A DNA stretch of 64,000 bases from NCBI RefSeq assembly GCF_003597395.2, contig NC_133770.1:339607-403606 (forward strand), written 5' to 3'. This stretch comes from Chelonoidis abingdonii. Lineage: Eukaryota; Chordata; Testudines; Testudinidae. Positions 22,208 to 37,200 of the stretch are shown one piece after another. A model generated the notes under the pieces. It saw nothing but the letters and a program-made list of their open reading frames with translations, was not told the origin of the DNA and did no database searches. The position numbers and the translations under genes were made by a program. Numbering within the stretch: the stretch's first letter is position 1; each line of letters starts with the position of its first letter.

Positions 22208-22909
22208 GGTTAAGACTGCTTTGTACCTGATTTTTACCACTAGTTTGTGGTCACTGATTCATCCCCAGGAGAGCTCCGGAGACCCCGCCGCAGCCCTGCA
22301 TATCCCCCAAGGGTGAAGAGATTCACCCTGGACCAAAGACCAGGGGTGTCCATGGAGGCACTACTGCCATAGAGTTCACCCCAGTCTTTGCAATGTGTCC
22401 TCTTTTTGTGAGTGGACATGTCTCCCGAGAGGTGCCTGGGCTAGTTTGGACTGGGGATAGGGTCACGCTGGCTTGCAGGGGTCACCTCACTGCGATTGTT
22501 CTGCTACAGAGTCAATGTTTCCTTCTTGCTGCACACATACTTTGCCTCCAACTGGTTCCAGCAGCTCTTGGGGGAAGTTGGTCAGTCCCTCTTTTATGAT
22601 TTGCAATCTTCCCACCAAGCAGGGGTAGATTTAGGAAACAACTCTCCAACACCCAGTGAAGACCCATACTGGGTCTACTGGGGACAAACCCCCAATCTTT
22701 GGCCCTATGCTGGGCTGGTGGAACCTGGCTCTCTGTGAGGGGCTCAGGGTTCTGCCTTTCTTAGACTTTGGCAGTTTGCCAGGCCAATACAATTTCATTG
22801 AACCAAATTAGTTTCCTCTGAGTTCCTCTCTGGGCTACTGGGGCTCTCACCCAAGGAAGAATTGCTGGCTGGATCCACTCTGGGGAGCTCCTCCCCTCCT
22901 TAGTGGTCT
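22208..22909. other. H2BK1 upstream intergenic DNA
   Basis: Non-repetitive, no open frame with family resemblance. It probably holds the 5' regulatory DNA of the histone gene. Confidence 0.35.
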
Positions 22910-22940
22910 CACCTGTGGCAGGTGATACTCTTATTATATA
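22910..22940 (+). promoter_or_regulatory. Putative H2BK1 core promoter: paired E-boxes and TATA-like element
   Basis: CACCTG at 22910-22915 and CAGGTG at 22919-22924 are inverted E-boxes three bases apart. A TATA-like TTATTATATAG follows at 22931-22941, about 55-60 bases before the ATG at 22994. That spacing allows a short 5' UTR. Which factor binds is unknown; bHLH proteins recognise CANNTG. Confidence 0.4.
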
Positions 22941-22993
22941 GCTATCCCTAGTGATTTACAGCCTGGCTTGTGGTGCCTGGAGGTTTGTCAAGA

Positions 22994-24698
<1,705 letters not shown>

Positions 24699-24758
24699 CT
24701 GCAAAGGCAGCGTGGGGTGGAGGGCTGTGGAGCTGATGACTCTGTTCCTACCCACAGG

Positions 24759-24764
24759 AATAAA
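24759..24764 (+). terminator. H2BK1 poly(A) signal
   Basis: AATAAA 61 bases after the stop codon. It supports a polyadenylated mRNA, not the stem-loop 3' end of replication-dependent histones. Confidence 0.75.
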
Positions 24765-25250
24765 ACTTACAACCTCTAAGGGGGAGCAGTGACTGTGTGT
24801 GGGGGGGTGGGGTGGGAGGGGGTGTTAACTGTGACTCAGCCACGGGCTGGTGCTGTCTCTGAACCAGCCGGCCATGCCCTCCATGTCCTGGCTGGTGGGG
24901 GTTGCAGGTCCATGGGCCGGTGCTAAGCAGGACAGGTCCCCTCTGACTCCACGAGGTGGGTCCCAGCCATGTGAGTGACCTGCCCAGGCCTGGGCGGCAG
25001 GGGCCATCCCCTGGGGCCAGGCTGTGCAGGACCAGGGTGCTGCCTGCAGGGGCTCGCTGCCAGCTCGGGCCACCTACCCGGGCCAGGCCTGGGGCTCCCG
25101 GGGGCAGGGGAATCTCCGCTCCCATGTGTTCCACTGATCAGGGCTGTTCTCATGGAGACAATGGGGGGCAGGGTTTGGTCTCCAGGGTGATGGGACAATT
25201 CATCCACGCAGGGCAGCCCCGGAGGGCACAGCGGGGCAGGCGTGGGCACC
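24765..25250. other. Compact intergenic and 5' UTR region between H2BK1 and IQCA1L
   Basis: GC-rich and non-repetitive. The overlapping open frames on both strands are composition effects. It probably contains the IQCA1L promoter and 5' UTR; no TATA box is seen. Confidence 0.4.
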
Positions 25251-25261
25251 ATGTCCAGCCG
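25251..25261 (+). CDS. IQCA1L: IQCA1L coding exon 1 (11 bases)
   Basis: ATG TCC AGC CG followed by donor GTGAGG. It ends in phase 2, which the single C at the start of exon 2 completes to CGC (Arg). The resulting N-terminus aligns with IQCA1 without gaps, which supports this very short exon. Confidence 0.75.
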
Positions 25262-28200
25262 GTGAGGCCCGGTGTAGGGGGCTGGGGAAAAATCTGGGCT
25301 GCACCTTGGTGGGAGAGGCCCCGGGCGTGGTGTGGGACAGGAGTCAGTGCAGCATGTGGGGCCTGGGCACTGGAGTATTGTGGGGTGTCAGCCTGGGGAG
25401 GTCAGTGGGGTGTGGGCACTGGGGCAAGGGGAGGGTGGCTGAGGGGCACTGGGGTATTGTGGGGTGTGGGCACTGGGGCAATGGGGGGTGTGGGCAATGG
25501 GAGGCCTGTGAGGGTCTGAGGTATTGTGGGGCAGGTATCTGCTTGAGGTGGGAGATCAGTACAGCATGGGGAGGTGTGAGCACTGGGCTGATGGGGTGGA
25601 GGTTTGGTGAAGGACAGAAAGAGGCAGTCTGAGTTTGACTTTAGGCTGCTGAAGGGGAGGTGGGTGCTCTAAGCTGGGGCGGTCCATACACTGACATAAT
25701 CCCAAATCACTGAAGCGGTGAATTATACCTGCTGCAGTTCTGTGCAGTCCCCATGCAAACAGCCCGTGGGCCCTGGGGTTGGGGCTTGGCTGCCAGAGCT
25801 GTTCCTCTGAAGGGAGGAGAAGGGGGCAGTTGGGTCCCAGCAGCATGGGCTGTGGTCACATCTCCAGCCCCCTGGCCCTGAGGAGATGTCCTGATCTCTC
25901 TAGCACATACATGAGGATGTGGCTCGAGTCCCAGGCTGCCCTGAAGGAGCTGCTGGCTCAGGAGCTGCCATCTCAGCCCCCACGGCCTGAGAAGGACCAG
26001 AGGCTGTTTTTCCACATGCTGGCCACCTTGTTCCTGCGCTACACACAGATCCTGCGCTGCCTGGAGACCTGCTACGACCAGATGGTGCATCCACAGAAAC
26101 GTCGGGTGCTACAGCACATGCTCGATGGGGTGATGGGCCGGGTGCTGGAGCTCAAGAATGAGATGGTGGAGACTGAGTTCTCAGAGTATCACTACATGGA
26201 TGACGTGCTGCAGGACCTCAAGCTCACCCCAGTGAGAGGGGCCTGGAGTAAAGGGAGGGCAGGACCCTTGGGCTGCAGCATCTTGGCATAAGATGTGCAG
26301 TGAGCTGGTCTTGGGATGGGGGATGCTGCATCATAGGGTGGGAATGGGGCCGTGTTGAGGTGTGCTGCCCTAGGGTGGGTGCCCAGTGTCGGGGTGCACT
26401 GTACTGGTGTGGGGTGGCAGTGTTGGGTGGGTGCAGGGTGGGGAGGCAAAGGTGCAGTGTTGGAGCACTGAGCTGGCCCTGGGTGAGGGACGGGCAGTGT
26501 CATTGGGGTGGACTCTACTGGCCCAGGGTGGGCAGTGCTGGTGGGGTGCTCTGTACTGATGTCATGTGGGGGTTGCACACTGCTGTTGTGGAACTGCAGT
26601 GTCATTGGGGTGTATTGTTCTGGGGTGGGGTCATCTCGGAAACATGCTCCCTCCCCCTATGAAGAGGAAGCATTGTAGGGCAGATACTGACCACAGTGCA
26701 GTGTCTGGCTGGGGACACTGCTTCCAACAGTGGTAAAGAATGTGAAGAGAAGATGTCTGATTCCTAGGATTGTGATACAGTATTAGCAGTTTGGATAATA
26801 TGCAAGAGGAAATGGAATGTCTCACTGATGGGGAGAAATGTTATAATTGGTATGTGTGACAGCTCAGGTATGAGCTGTGTGTGTGTGATCTCTCCCTGGA
26901 TGCTCTTTGCACATGACAGGCAATCTGCCAGAATGGAAATCCCAGGGTGACCTCCCTTTAGACTAGGTCACCCCCTATTTCCACCATCCTGTTGTGGTTA
27001 CAGAATGAGCAATGTCTGACCTCTGGAATCTCTTGAGTGTGCCCATTAGGTGACTGGTTCTGCTCCCTCTCTGTCTCTGGGGTGGGGAAGGGGTGCCTAT
27101 AGTTCTACCTCTCAGACTGGATCCTGGTGTCACAGACCCCTTCTTTCCAACCATGTTGTCATGACTGGCCCAGTTGCAGTTGGTATATGCAAGACAGTCC
27201 TCTCGGTGCCTCTGACTTGCTGCTGTTTAAAGTGACTTGGCAGCTTCTTCCAGACAGATGCATTGTCCATTCACCCAAAGATGCACAGCAAGCAGAGGAA
27301 TGGGTAAACCACAGGAGGTCCGTAAGATCCAGGGCGTAGTGTTGGAGCAGTCTGGAGAGTGACTCCAGCACCTAAAATCCAAGATGGAATGATGCTCTGG
27401 CACATCACCTGACACACAGGGTCACAGCACCACTCAGATTTGGCCCATCTATCCCTCTGTCATGAGGATGGAAGGGTGGCTGAGCCAAATATGAGTGAAG
27501 TTGCAACACTTCTCAGGTTTGACCCAGCTGCTCCTGTCTGACATTTGGGTGGGGGGAAAGGGGTACAATTTTGAGTGAGTGGTGTTGCAACCAGGCTTAT
27601 TGGATTTCAGTGCCACTTGGGTTTGGCTCTCCATGATGGATGAGCAGCTACCTGGGCCACACCTGAGTGGTGCTGCACTCCTGTGTGCCAGGTCAGGACA
27701 CCTCTTTTTCTCTTCAATGTTGCCCACAGTGTGAGGGTACAGGTGGGCGATGGGAGTGAGCGGAGCCACTGGTCAGCCAGAGTCTGGAGTAGCTGCTCTG
27801 GCTTGGGAGCAGAGCACTCCTCCATGGGGCTGGGCAGTGAGTGCCTAGCAGTGTGGTGGGCTGGGGGTGCGTAGTGGGGGCTACAGGGTGAGTGGGGAAT
27901 ATTAGGGGACTGCAGGGTGAGGGGTGGGGCTGTTATAGAGTGAATTGGTGTTTTGGGATGCTGGAGTTGGGAGCTGTGGACAGGGGCTGAAGTGTGCATC
28001 AGGGCTGGGGTATGCATCAGGGCTGATGAGATGGGGGTGGTGGAGGGTTGCTGAGGTATGTGTGGGGCATTTGGGGGTCTGTGTGGATGGGCTGGGGTAT
28101 ATGTAAGATGAGGTGCTTTGCTGAGCAGTCCCTGTTCAGCACGGGAGCAGAGCAGGAGTTTGTTCTCAGAGCCAATGGGGCCTGGCGTTCTGTGTTGCTA

Positions 28201-31200
28201 TATGCACTGTTTGGGAGGGACAAAGTGTCTGTCAAACAATGCCGCTTAAGAGCAGAGGAACTCCCTCGCCTATTGTCAGATGGCCACAAACCTACGTCTT
28301 GTAAATTGTAGTTGCTGCTGTATGCTTATCTCAAAGTTATCTAGATTGCAAAGGTGGCATCTCTCCTTGCCAGGTGTCAAGTGAATCTTTCATCATGTTA
28401 CAATATTTTTGCTTCTTTGGGGAAAGCTTAGAAAACTGATTCCTTAATTTTCTGTGATAAACTTGACAGTAGATCAAATAGAAGTCCGTCACTAAATTAT
28501 GATTTGTGGAAAGGTTGATATTATCCATGCCATCTTTCCATCTTGGCTGTGCCTTGCTGCTTTGTTTTAAAGTTCAGCACACAGTTTGATACCACATTAG
28601 TAATAAATATCCATAGTGTAAGTCCTCAAACTGCTGTTGTGCAGATTTTCAGTTAGATGAAATTTTCTGATAAAATGTTAGCTTTTGGATGTGTGTGTTT
28701 TATCTTATGGTGTTAGCGCACACACACGTCTCCAAAATCTGTTTTACGCATGACAGAAATGATGAGTCCCATCACTTCTGCAGGAGGCCTGCACTATAAA
28801 ACTTGTCACTGATAGGTCTCACCTACAGCTTAGCACCTTTCTCAGGTGAGCCCAGCTGCCTCAGCCACATTCCTAAAGGTCCTGCCTTCCTTATACAGCC
28901 TTCTGACAGCTCAGCTTAGCTCCTGCAGCTTTTCTCTCAGAGCTGCTGGGCCCTGCTCACCCCTAAGGCAGGGTTCTTTTCACTTTAGGCTCTAGCCTTG
29001 GGGAAAAATAGGCCTGTTACCTACCTTCCTTATCCCCCAGCCAGGTTATTTTCCAGTAACCTGTTCACCCATTTTTCCCTTAAGGACTCTTGGCATTGTC
29101 CCTGGAGATACATTATCTCTGTCATTGTTTCATTTCCAGCTTGTTCTCCTTTATAGCCTCCTTTGATTCAACTCTATGCAGTCACCCAGGATAATATCAG
29201 GTCAGTAGACTGAATTACATATAATCACACAAACAATTCAGATTTCTCTGTTCTCCATAGCATTACTGAAACCTGGTGGGACATGTCACATGACTGGAAT
29301 CTTAAAATCAGCAGCGCAGGCTGCAGGAATGTGCTGGCTGCTGCTTCCCGCAGCTCCCATTGGCTGGGAACAGCAAGCTGCAGTCACTGGCAGCTGCAAG
29401 GGGCCATGCCTGCAATTGGCCCATGTAGACAAGTTTCATGGCCCTCCAGCCGATTACCCTGAGGGTTGCATGCCCAAGTTTGCCGACCACTGTTGTAGAC
29501 CAAATTAAAATAGAGAACAGGATGTGGCTAAGCACCTTTCTGTAATGTGTGAAAAGAGTGTGGTGTTGTGGGATACTTTAATTTGGTGGAGGTTGCATGG
29601 CCAGTAGTAAAACAGAGTAGAGTTTCTAAAAGTTATAGATTATTTTCTAACACAAGTTATAGCCAACACAAAGTAACTGTCAATTATGCTGGATAGAAAT
29701 TAATCAATCACTGAACTGGAAACTCTTGGTTGCCTAGGGACCAGTGATCGTTGACCTGATTGCATTTATTATAGGTGAACGGAGGACAGTCCTTACCAGT
29801 AATGTGTATATACTTGGTGTTTCAAAAGACTCAGTTTTCCTATGGGAAATTCACTGAAATTGATTGCAAGAGAAAAATTAAACTAGAAAATGTGACAGAA
29901 AATTGGGAGCTCTTTAAGGAGAGTTTTAGTTGACCAAGAAGCTGATTCCACAATCGGGAAAGAGGGCAACTTTGACTGACTAAATGCCCATCCTCTTTCA
30001 GTGGGGAAGTGAAGGCAGCAATTAGAGACGAGAAAACAATATTAAAAAAAATAGAAAATGGGGAATTGTCACAGAGTGAGGGGGAGTCCGACCCTGCACC
30101 CCTCTTCCTGGGACTCACAGTGACTCTCAGCCAGCCAGTAAAACAGAAGGTTTATTGGACAACAGGAATACAGGTTACAGCAGAGCTTGTTGGCACAGTC
30201 AAGACCCCTCAATCAAGTCCTTCTGGGGGTTCAGGGTGCTTGGATCCCAGCTTAGGATACCCTGACTTCCCCCCACCCAGCCCAAAACCAAAACTGAAAC
30301 TAACTCCCTCCAGCCGGCCCCTTCCTTTGTCTAGCTTCCTGGGCAAAAGTGTTGACCTCTCATCCCCCCCTGCCTAGCTCAGGTTACAGGCTCAGGTATT
30401 GTCCATCCCCTAAAGTCCTCCCCTGCTCTCCCATCCCCCATGCAGACAGCCCCTACTCCATCACAGGAATATGTATAACAATCAATATAAATTAGAAGTT
30501 GTGAAGTGTAGAAAATTGATAAGGGAAACTAAGGACATCAGGGGAAAAATCTGAGAGTGGCAGGCCTAAGGACAATAAGGACTTCTAAAAGTACACTATG
30601 AACAAAGTGTTCGATAAATATTCTGCATTTGGAAGGAAGCAGGATGATGTATTCCTATCACATGAGGATCATGAAATATTTTCCAGTCCCTTAGTAACCA
30701 AGGAGAGTGTTAGACCGGATCTACTAAGGATAAACATTTTTAAATCAGCAGGCCTACGTAACTTGATTGTAAGTGGATTAAACACTGGCTAACTGATAAG
30801 TCTCCAAATGTAATTTTAAATGTGGAATTGTCATCATGCAGGTGTATTTTCAGTGGGTCCTACAGGGATCAGTTTTGGCCCTATGCTATTTAATATTTTG
30901 ATCAATTACCTAGATGAAAACAAACTCATCACTGAGATGACACACAAATTGGGGAAATGGCAAATGAGGAAGATGACAGATCACTGACAGAGCTATCTAA
31001 ATCGCTCTGAAAACTGGATGCAAACCAACAGTGCAGTTTTTAATATTGCTAATTGTATACATTTAGGAACAAAGAATGTAGGCCATACTCTCAGGATGAG
31101 GGGCTATCCTGGAGGTAGTGACCAGGGGTGGCTCCAAGCCTCAGCACGCCAAGCGTGCGCTTGGGGGAGTGCTCTGCCGGTCGCCGGGAGGGCGGCAGGC

Positions 31201-34200
31201 AGGGTGACTTCGGCAGCATGCCTGTGGAGGGTCCACTGGTCCCGCGGTTCCAGTGGACCTCCCGCAGGTGTGCCTGCGGAGGGTCTGCTGGTCCCACGGC
31301 TTCAGTGGAGCTGCGGGACCAGCGGACCCTCTGCAGGCACGCCTGCGGGAGGTCCACCGGAGCCGTGGGACTGGCAAGCGGCAGAGTGCCCCCTGCGGCA
31401 TGCTGCCGTGCTTGGGGTGGCGAAATGTCTAGAGCCACCCCTGGTTGTGACTCTAAAAGATTTTTGGGGAATGGTGGATGATCAGTTGAACATGAGTTAT
31501 TTTATCTTTTGTCTTGGTCACTAGTGTGACCCCTTCTGGAATACTGTGTTCCATTCTGGTGTCCCCAGTCCAAGAAGGATGTTGACTAAATTGGAAAGGG
31601 TTCGGAGAAGAGCCACATGAATGCTTAAAGGATGCCTTAGACTCAAACTGCTCAATCAGTGTCTTTCTCTTAAAGAGAATCCTAGAACCATAGGGTTAGA
31701 AGGAACCACAAGGGTCATCTAGTCTAATCCTCTGCCAGGATGGAGAATTTGTTGTGTCTGACCCATCCAAGACAGGGCTACTCAGCCTCTTTTGGAAAAC
31801 CTCCAGTGAAGGAGCTTCTACATCCTCCCTAGGCATCTGTTTCATTGTCCTACTGTTCTTGCAGTTAGGAAGTTTTTTTTTTCCTGAGATTTCATCTAAC
31901 TCTGCTGTGCTGTAGTTTGAACCCATTCTCTCTTGCCACAGTGGCAGGACAACTTTTCTCCATCTTTTTTTTTTTTTTATGGCAGCCTTTCAAATTCTTG
32001 AAGACTGCTGTCATGTTTCCTCTTAATCGCCTCTTTTTTTCAAACTAAACATACCCAGTTCCTTCAGTCTTTGCTCACAGGGCTGCATTCCATCCCTTTG
32101 ATCATCCTTGTTGCTCAGCTCTACATCCTTTCTATGTATTGTTGACCAAAATTGGACACAGTACTCCGGCTAAGGCCTAACCAGTGCCAGGACCGGTGCT
32201 AGGGGTTTTAGCTCCCTAGGAGCACGGCAATTTTGCCGCTCCACACCCTGGTCCTGAGGCTCCAGTGGAGCTGCCACAGGTGGTGCCTGCAGCAGGTCCA
32301 CTGGAGCCGCGAGAGCAGCCGACCGTCGCAGGCACGACTGCGGCAGCTCCACCGGAGCCACCTGCCGCCCCCTCCAGCAAAATGCTGCTCACCAATAATC
32401 CTGGCGCCCTAGGCTGCCTAAATGGAAGCGCCAGCCCTGACTAGTGCCAAGTAGAGGGAAACTATTACCTTCCATGACTTGCATGCTCTGCCTCTGTTAA
32501 TGTAACCTAAAACTGCATTTGCTTTTTTTGCAACAGCATCGCAGTGTCGACTCATGTTGAGGTTGTGATCCACGGTGCTGCTGACAAGCCAGTTATCATC
32601 CCTCAGTCTGTTTTTGTGCATTTTGTTTTTTCTTCCCTAGGTGTAGCACCTCACATTTTCTGTTAGTCACTTTTGTTTATAGCCTAGTTCTCCAATTATC
32701 AAGATTCCTTTCCTTTTGATTTTTTTAGCTCTATTCTCCAAAGTGTTTGCACTCGTCCCTAGCTTTGTCATCTGCAGATTTGGTCAGTATGCGCTCTATT
32801 TCTACATGCAGGTCATTGATAAACATGTTAAGTAACACTGGACCCAGAACAGATCCTTCCAACAGAGAAGGTTAAGAGATGACTTGATTACAATCTAGAA
32901 GTATCTACATGGCAAATAAATACTTAATGGGCTCTGCCATGCAGTAGAGAAAGATCTAACATGATCCAGGGGTTGGAAGTTGGAAGTGAGACTTCAGACT
33001 GGAAATAAGTCCTAGTTTAACAGTGAAAGTAATTAATTAACCTTTGAAACAATTTGCCAAGAGTTGTGGTGGATTCTCCATCATTGACCATTTTAAAATC
33101 GACACTGGACATTTTTCAGAAAAGATCTTCCCTAGGAATTATTTTGTGGAAGTTCTAGGGCCTGTCTTATATAAAAGGTCAGATTAGATGCTCCACAATG
33201 GTCCCTTCTGACCTTGAAATCTATAAACTTGCACCCAACTGTCCAAAAAGAGCTGGCTGAGGAGATCTAGTCCCTGCTGGTGTTACATTTTTAGTAAATG
33301 TTGGGATACCGTGGTGTTGTCTTTTCAGGCTGAACCAGATTTCCCTTTGCAGATGGCTATGGTATTACAGGTGAGCCCTTACTTGAGTCTCCTTCTCCCT
33401 CCGTCTCACTCAGGATAGCATTGCAATAAGACCAGGGGTTCTTGAACTGGGTGGGTGTGACCCCCCCCACTCATGGGGGGGGGGTGCAAGATGGGGGTGG
33501 GTGGGAGGTGTCAGCTCTGTGGGGCAGACAACCACTAGCGCCCCCCCCCCCGTAAATAACCCATTTTCATTTAAAGGGGCATCACAGTAAGAGGCTTGCT
33601 GTGTGAAAGGGGTCACCAATGAACAAGACTAAACAGACCGTTAGCTATTAAAGAGCACCCTTTGTGAAGGGTTTCATGTATTAACAAGATGAACATTTTG
33701 TATATATCTGCATTGGTCATCCAGCTGATTGATTGATGAGGTAGTTTTTAAGCTGTCTCCCTCCTGAATCGTAGTGCGTACTTTGCCCAGGACTTCTCTT
33801 ATTCTGCTTTCTGCCTTTGGTGTTAGGCCTCTTGCCTTTATCACGGTAAGATCCTTCTCTGCAGCCAGGGGCCAGAGGGACTATTGCTGTGACTCTCTCC
33901 TGGGAAAGTGGCTAGCCTCACCAGGGCAGCTTCTGGCCCCTGACTGGGAGACCCTGGATTGCGATAGGCCCTTTTGGATACCTACTGACTGCAGCCTCTC
34001 TAGGGTCGCCCATTCTAGGACACCTTTTACATTGGTCCCATTTTGGGGAGTTGCTGAGAGGCTTCATCCTAGCGCTAGGCCAGTGGATCAGCAAGGGCAA
34101 GTCATGTCTGACTAAAACTAATATGCCTTCTATGAGCAAGATAACTGACTCTGGGATGAGGGGATAAGCAGTGAACAGTTATTCTTGACTTAAGCAGAGC

Positions 34201-37200
34201 TTTTTGTACGTCTCCCACGTATTCTTGTCAGCAGTTAAAGTATGGGCTGGATGATGGACTATAGAGGTGAATGAAAGCTGGCTAGATCATGTGGGCTCAA
34301 CAGTAGTCGATCAATGGCTCCATGTGCTTAGTTGGCAGCCCTGTTCAGTGAGTGGCCCAAGGTCGGCTGGGGGGGGGCCCCCAGTTTTATCAATATTTCC
34401 ATGAATGATCTGGAGGATCGGGCGTGGACTCACCCCAGTCACAAGTCTGTAGATGACACAAAACTGGCGAGGAGTGGTAGATATGCTGGAGGGTAGGGAT
34501 GGATACAGAGGACCTAGACAATTAGAGGATTGGGCCAAAGAAACCTGTCATAAGTCAAGTGCAGATCCTGGCACTTAGATGAAGAAATCTCCATGCACTG
34601 CCAGACTAGACCGACTGCAAGAAAAGGACCTAGGGTTATGGTGGATGAAGAAGCTGGATTATAATACAATAGTGTGCTGTGGTTGCTAAAATGCTACAGC
34701 ATCTTGGGGCTGTATAAGGTAGGGCATTGCAGCAAGATTGAGGGATTGATATCCCTCTATGTGGCATTGTGGTAGGCCTCATTGGAGAATGTGTCATTTG
34801 GCCCTACACTAAAGAGTGGAAAATATGAAAGAGTCAGTGGCAGGGCAACAAAAATGATTAGGGGGCTTGAGCACATGATTAGAAGAGAGCTGAGGGAACT
34901 GGGATTGTTAGTCTGCAGGAAGAGAAGACATGATGGTGGATTTTGAAGCTGCTTTCAACTACCTGAAAGGAGGTTCCAAAGAGGATGGATCTAGACTGTT
35001 CTCTGTGGTACCAGATGACAGAACAAGGAGCAATGGTCTCAAGTTGCAGTGGGGGAGGTTTAGGTTGGATCTTAGGAAAAACTATTTCACTAGGAGGGTG
35101 GTGAAGCACTGGAATGGGTTCCCTAGGGAGGTGGTGGAATCTCCTTCCTTAGAGGTTTTTAAGACGCGGCTTGACAAAGCCCTGGCTGGGATGATTTAGT
35201 TAGGGTTGGCCCTGCTTTGAGCAGGGGGCTGGACTTGATACCTCCTCAGGTCCCTTCCAATCCTGATATTCTGTGAGTGGTTCTCAACCATTCCAGACTG
35301 CTGTACCCCCTCTCAGGAGTCTGGTTTATCTTATGTACCCCCAGTTTCACCTCCCTTAAACTACTTGCTTACAAAATGAGACACAAATGTCACAGCACAC
35401 TATTGCTGACAAGTTGCTTACTTTCTTATTTTTACCATATAATTATAATATAGAGTAAATATAAATATTGTACTTGCAGTTCAGTGGGATACTTGAACTG
35501 TTTTCATGTGTGAACCTTGTCTGAAGCCTGAGCCCAGAGGGCAGAGCTGAAGGGCCAATGTAACTTAGCTTTGTGGTGCCCCCTATGCCATGGGTCCCTA
35601 GGCAGTTGTCCTGCTTATCACCTCTTAATGCCAGCCCTGCACTTGTGACCCCCTAACCCCATCCTGTAACCTCTCACCCCTTACAGCTGCAACCCTCAGG
35701 TTGAGAAACCCTGATCTAGGTGAGTTGAGTACCCCTAGGGATATGCGTACCTCTGCATGAGAACTACTGCTCTAGGCTCCCTACACAGCCCTTTCTTGTG
35801 AGCTCCTCTCCGCAGGAGCTTCCCTGTCTCCCTTGGGACGTCCCCTCTCTGAGCTTAGATAACCTTTAATGGTGCTCACTTACTAGGTAGCCGCTTGCCC
35901 CAAAGTGGAGCCTTTCTAAGGTGGTCACAGACTGGCTGGCCCCTCATGCCCCATGAAGGGCGGCTGCCCCATGACCCAAGGACATTCCACAGGGCTGGAG
36001 CAGAGCTCCTATTGGCCCTTTTCAAAGAGCGCAAGTAGGCAGGTACTTATCGGCCGGGTCTCCTGACATTAGCCCCAGGCAAAATAATGGAAGAGCTGAT
36101 GATAAAAAATGGAAATATAGAAAAATAATGCCAGTTGTCACAGACTCACAGGCCCTCTGCTCAGTATGGTCCCTGGGAGGACCCCTCCCTTCAGTGCAAC
36201 AGCCCTTCTCGGGGTCCACTCGCTCTCAGATGTTAAGCGCTGGGCTCCACCACCTCCTGGAACTGCACCGTTCTGAGCCTCCAGCCCACCTGTGGCTCAT
36301 GAGTCCACTTGCTCTGGACCTAGGGTTGCCAACTTTGTTTGGACATATTCCTGGAGATTTAATCACATGACAATCTTTAATTAGAGATTAATCTTTAATT
36401 CCTGGAGACTCCAGGCCAATCCTGTAGGGTTGGCAATCCTATCTGGATCCCGGGCACTCCACACTCAGAGGGAGCAATGCCACCCTGATCTCTAGCTTGC
36501 CGTGATTATCTGCCAGTGTAACACAAAAGGGTTTATTAGTTGTTGGGAATACAGCATGGAATAGACCTTGTTAGCACAGATATCAGGAACCTTCAGCAGA
36601 GACCATCGGTGGGGGGGCTGTGTCCAGAGCCCTGGGCTCTGCCTCCCATCTCCTGGTCTTGGACTGAGACTAGTTTCCAGAAGCCCAGCCTCTGACCCCC
36701 TGTAGCCCCTCCTCCTGTCCTTTGTCCCTTTCCCAGGCAAAAAGGCCACCTGATCTCTCTTCCCAACACCTTGCAGAAGAGGGGGCCATGGACTGCAAGG
36801 TTATAGGGTGTCAGCTTTCTCCGTGAAGATGGTACTCACACCTGCCTTCTAGGTCTCTGCAAGCTCACACACCCTTATCCCACCACCTAGATACTTGAGC
36901 AATACATAGGGAAAACTGAGGCAGGCACAGTGTTCAGAGAAATTAAGAACATTCCCACTTAGTCACTTCAGTCAACAAGTTTTTATGGAAAACAGGTCAG
37001 CTCACCAGATCTGGCTTCATTTTCTGAGGAGATTACCAGTTTGGTTGATAACGATATCTGCCTAGAATTAACACATTTGACTTGTAAGGTGCTAGTACGA
37101 CACGACAATAAAGCACTATTAACTGGATTAAGAGCTGGCTAACCGACAGATCTCAAAAAGTAGTTATCGGGGGCAGCATTGAGTGGGGGTGTTTCTAGTG

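Noticed and set aside
22970..22993. Upstream ATG at 22970 as the H2BK1 start
   Set aside because: The added MVPGGLSR is unlike any H2B N-terminus; the second ATG has A at position -3 and fits better.
24956..25519. 187-aa plus-strand protein before IQCA1L
   Set aside because: GC- and G-rich low-complexity translation; it overlaps the IQCA1L start region and continues into the intron repeat.
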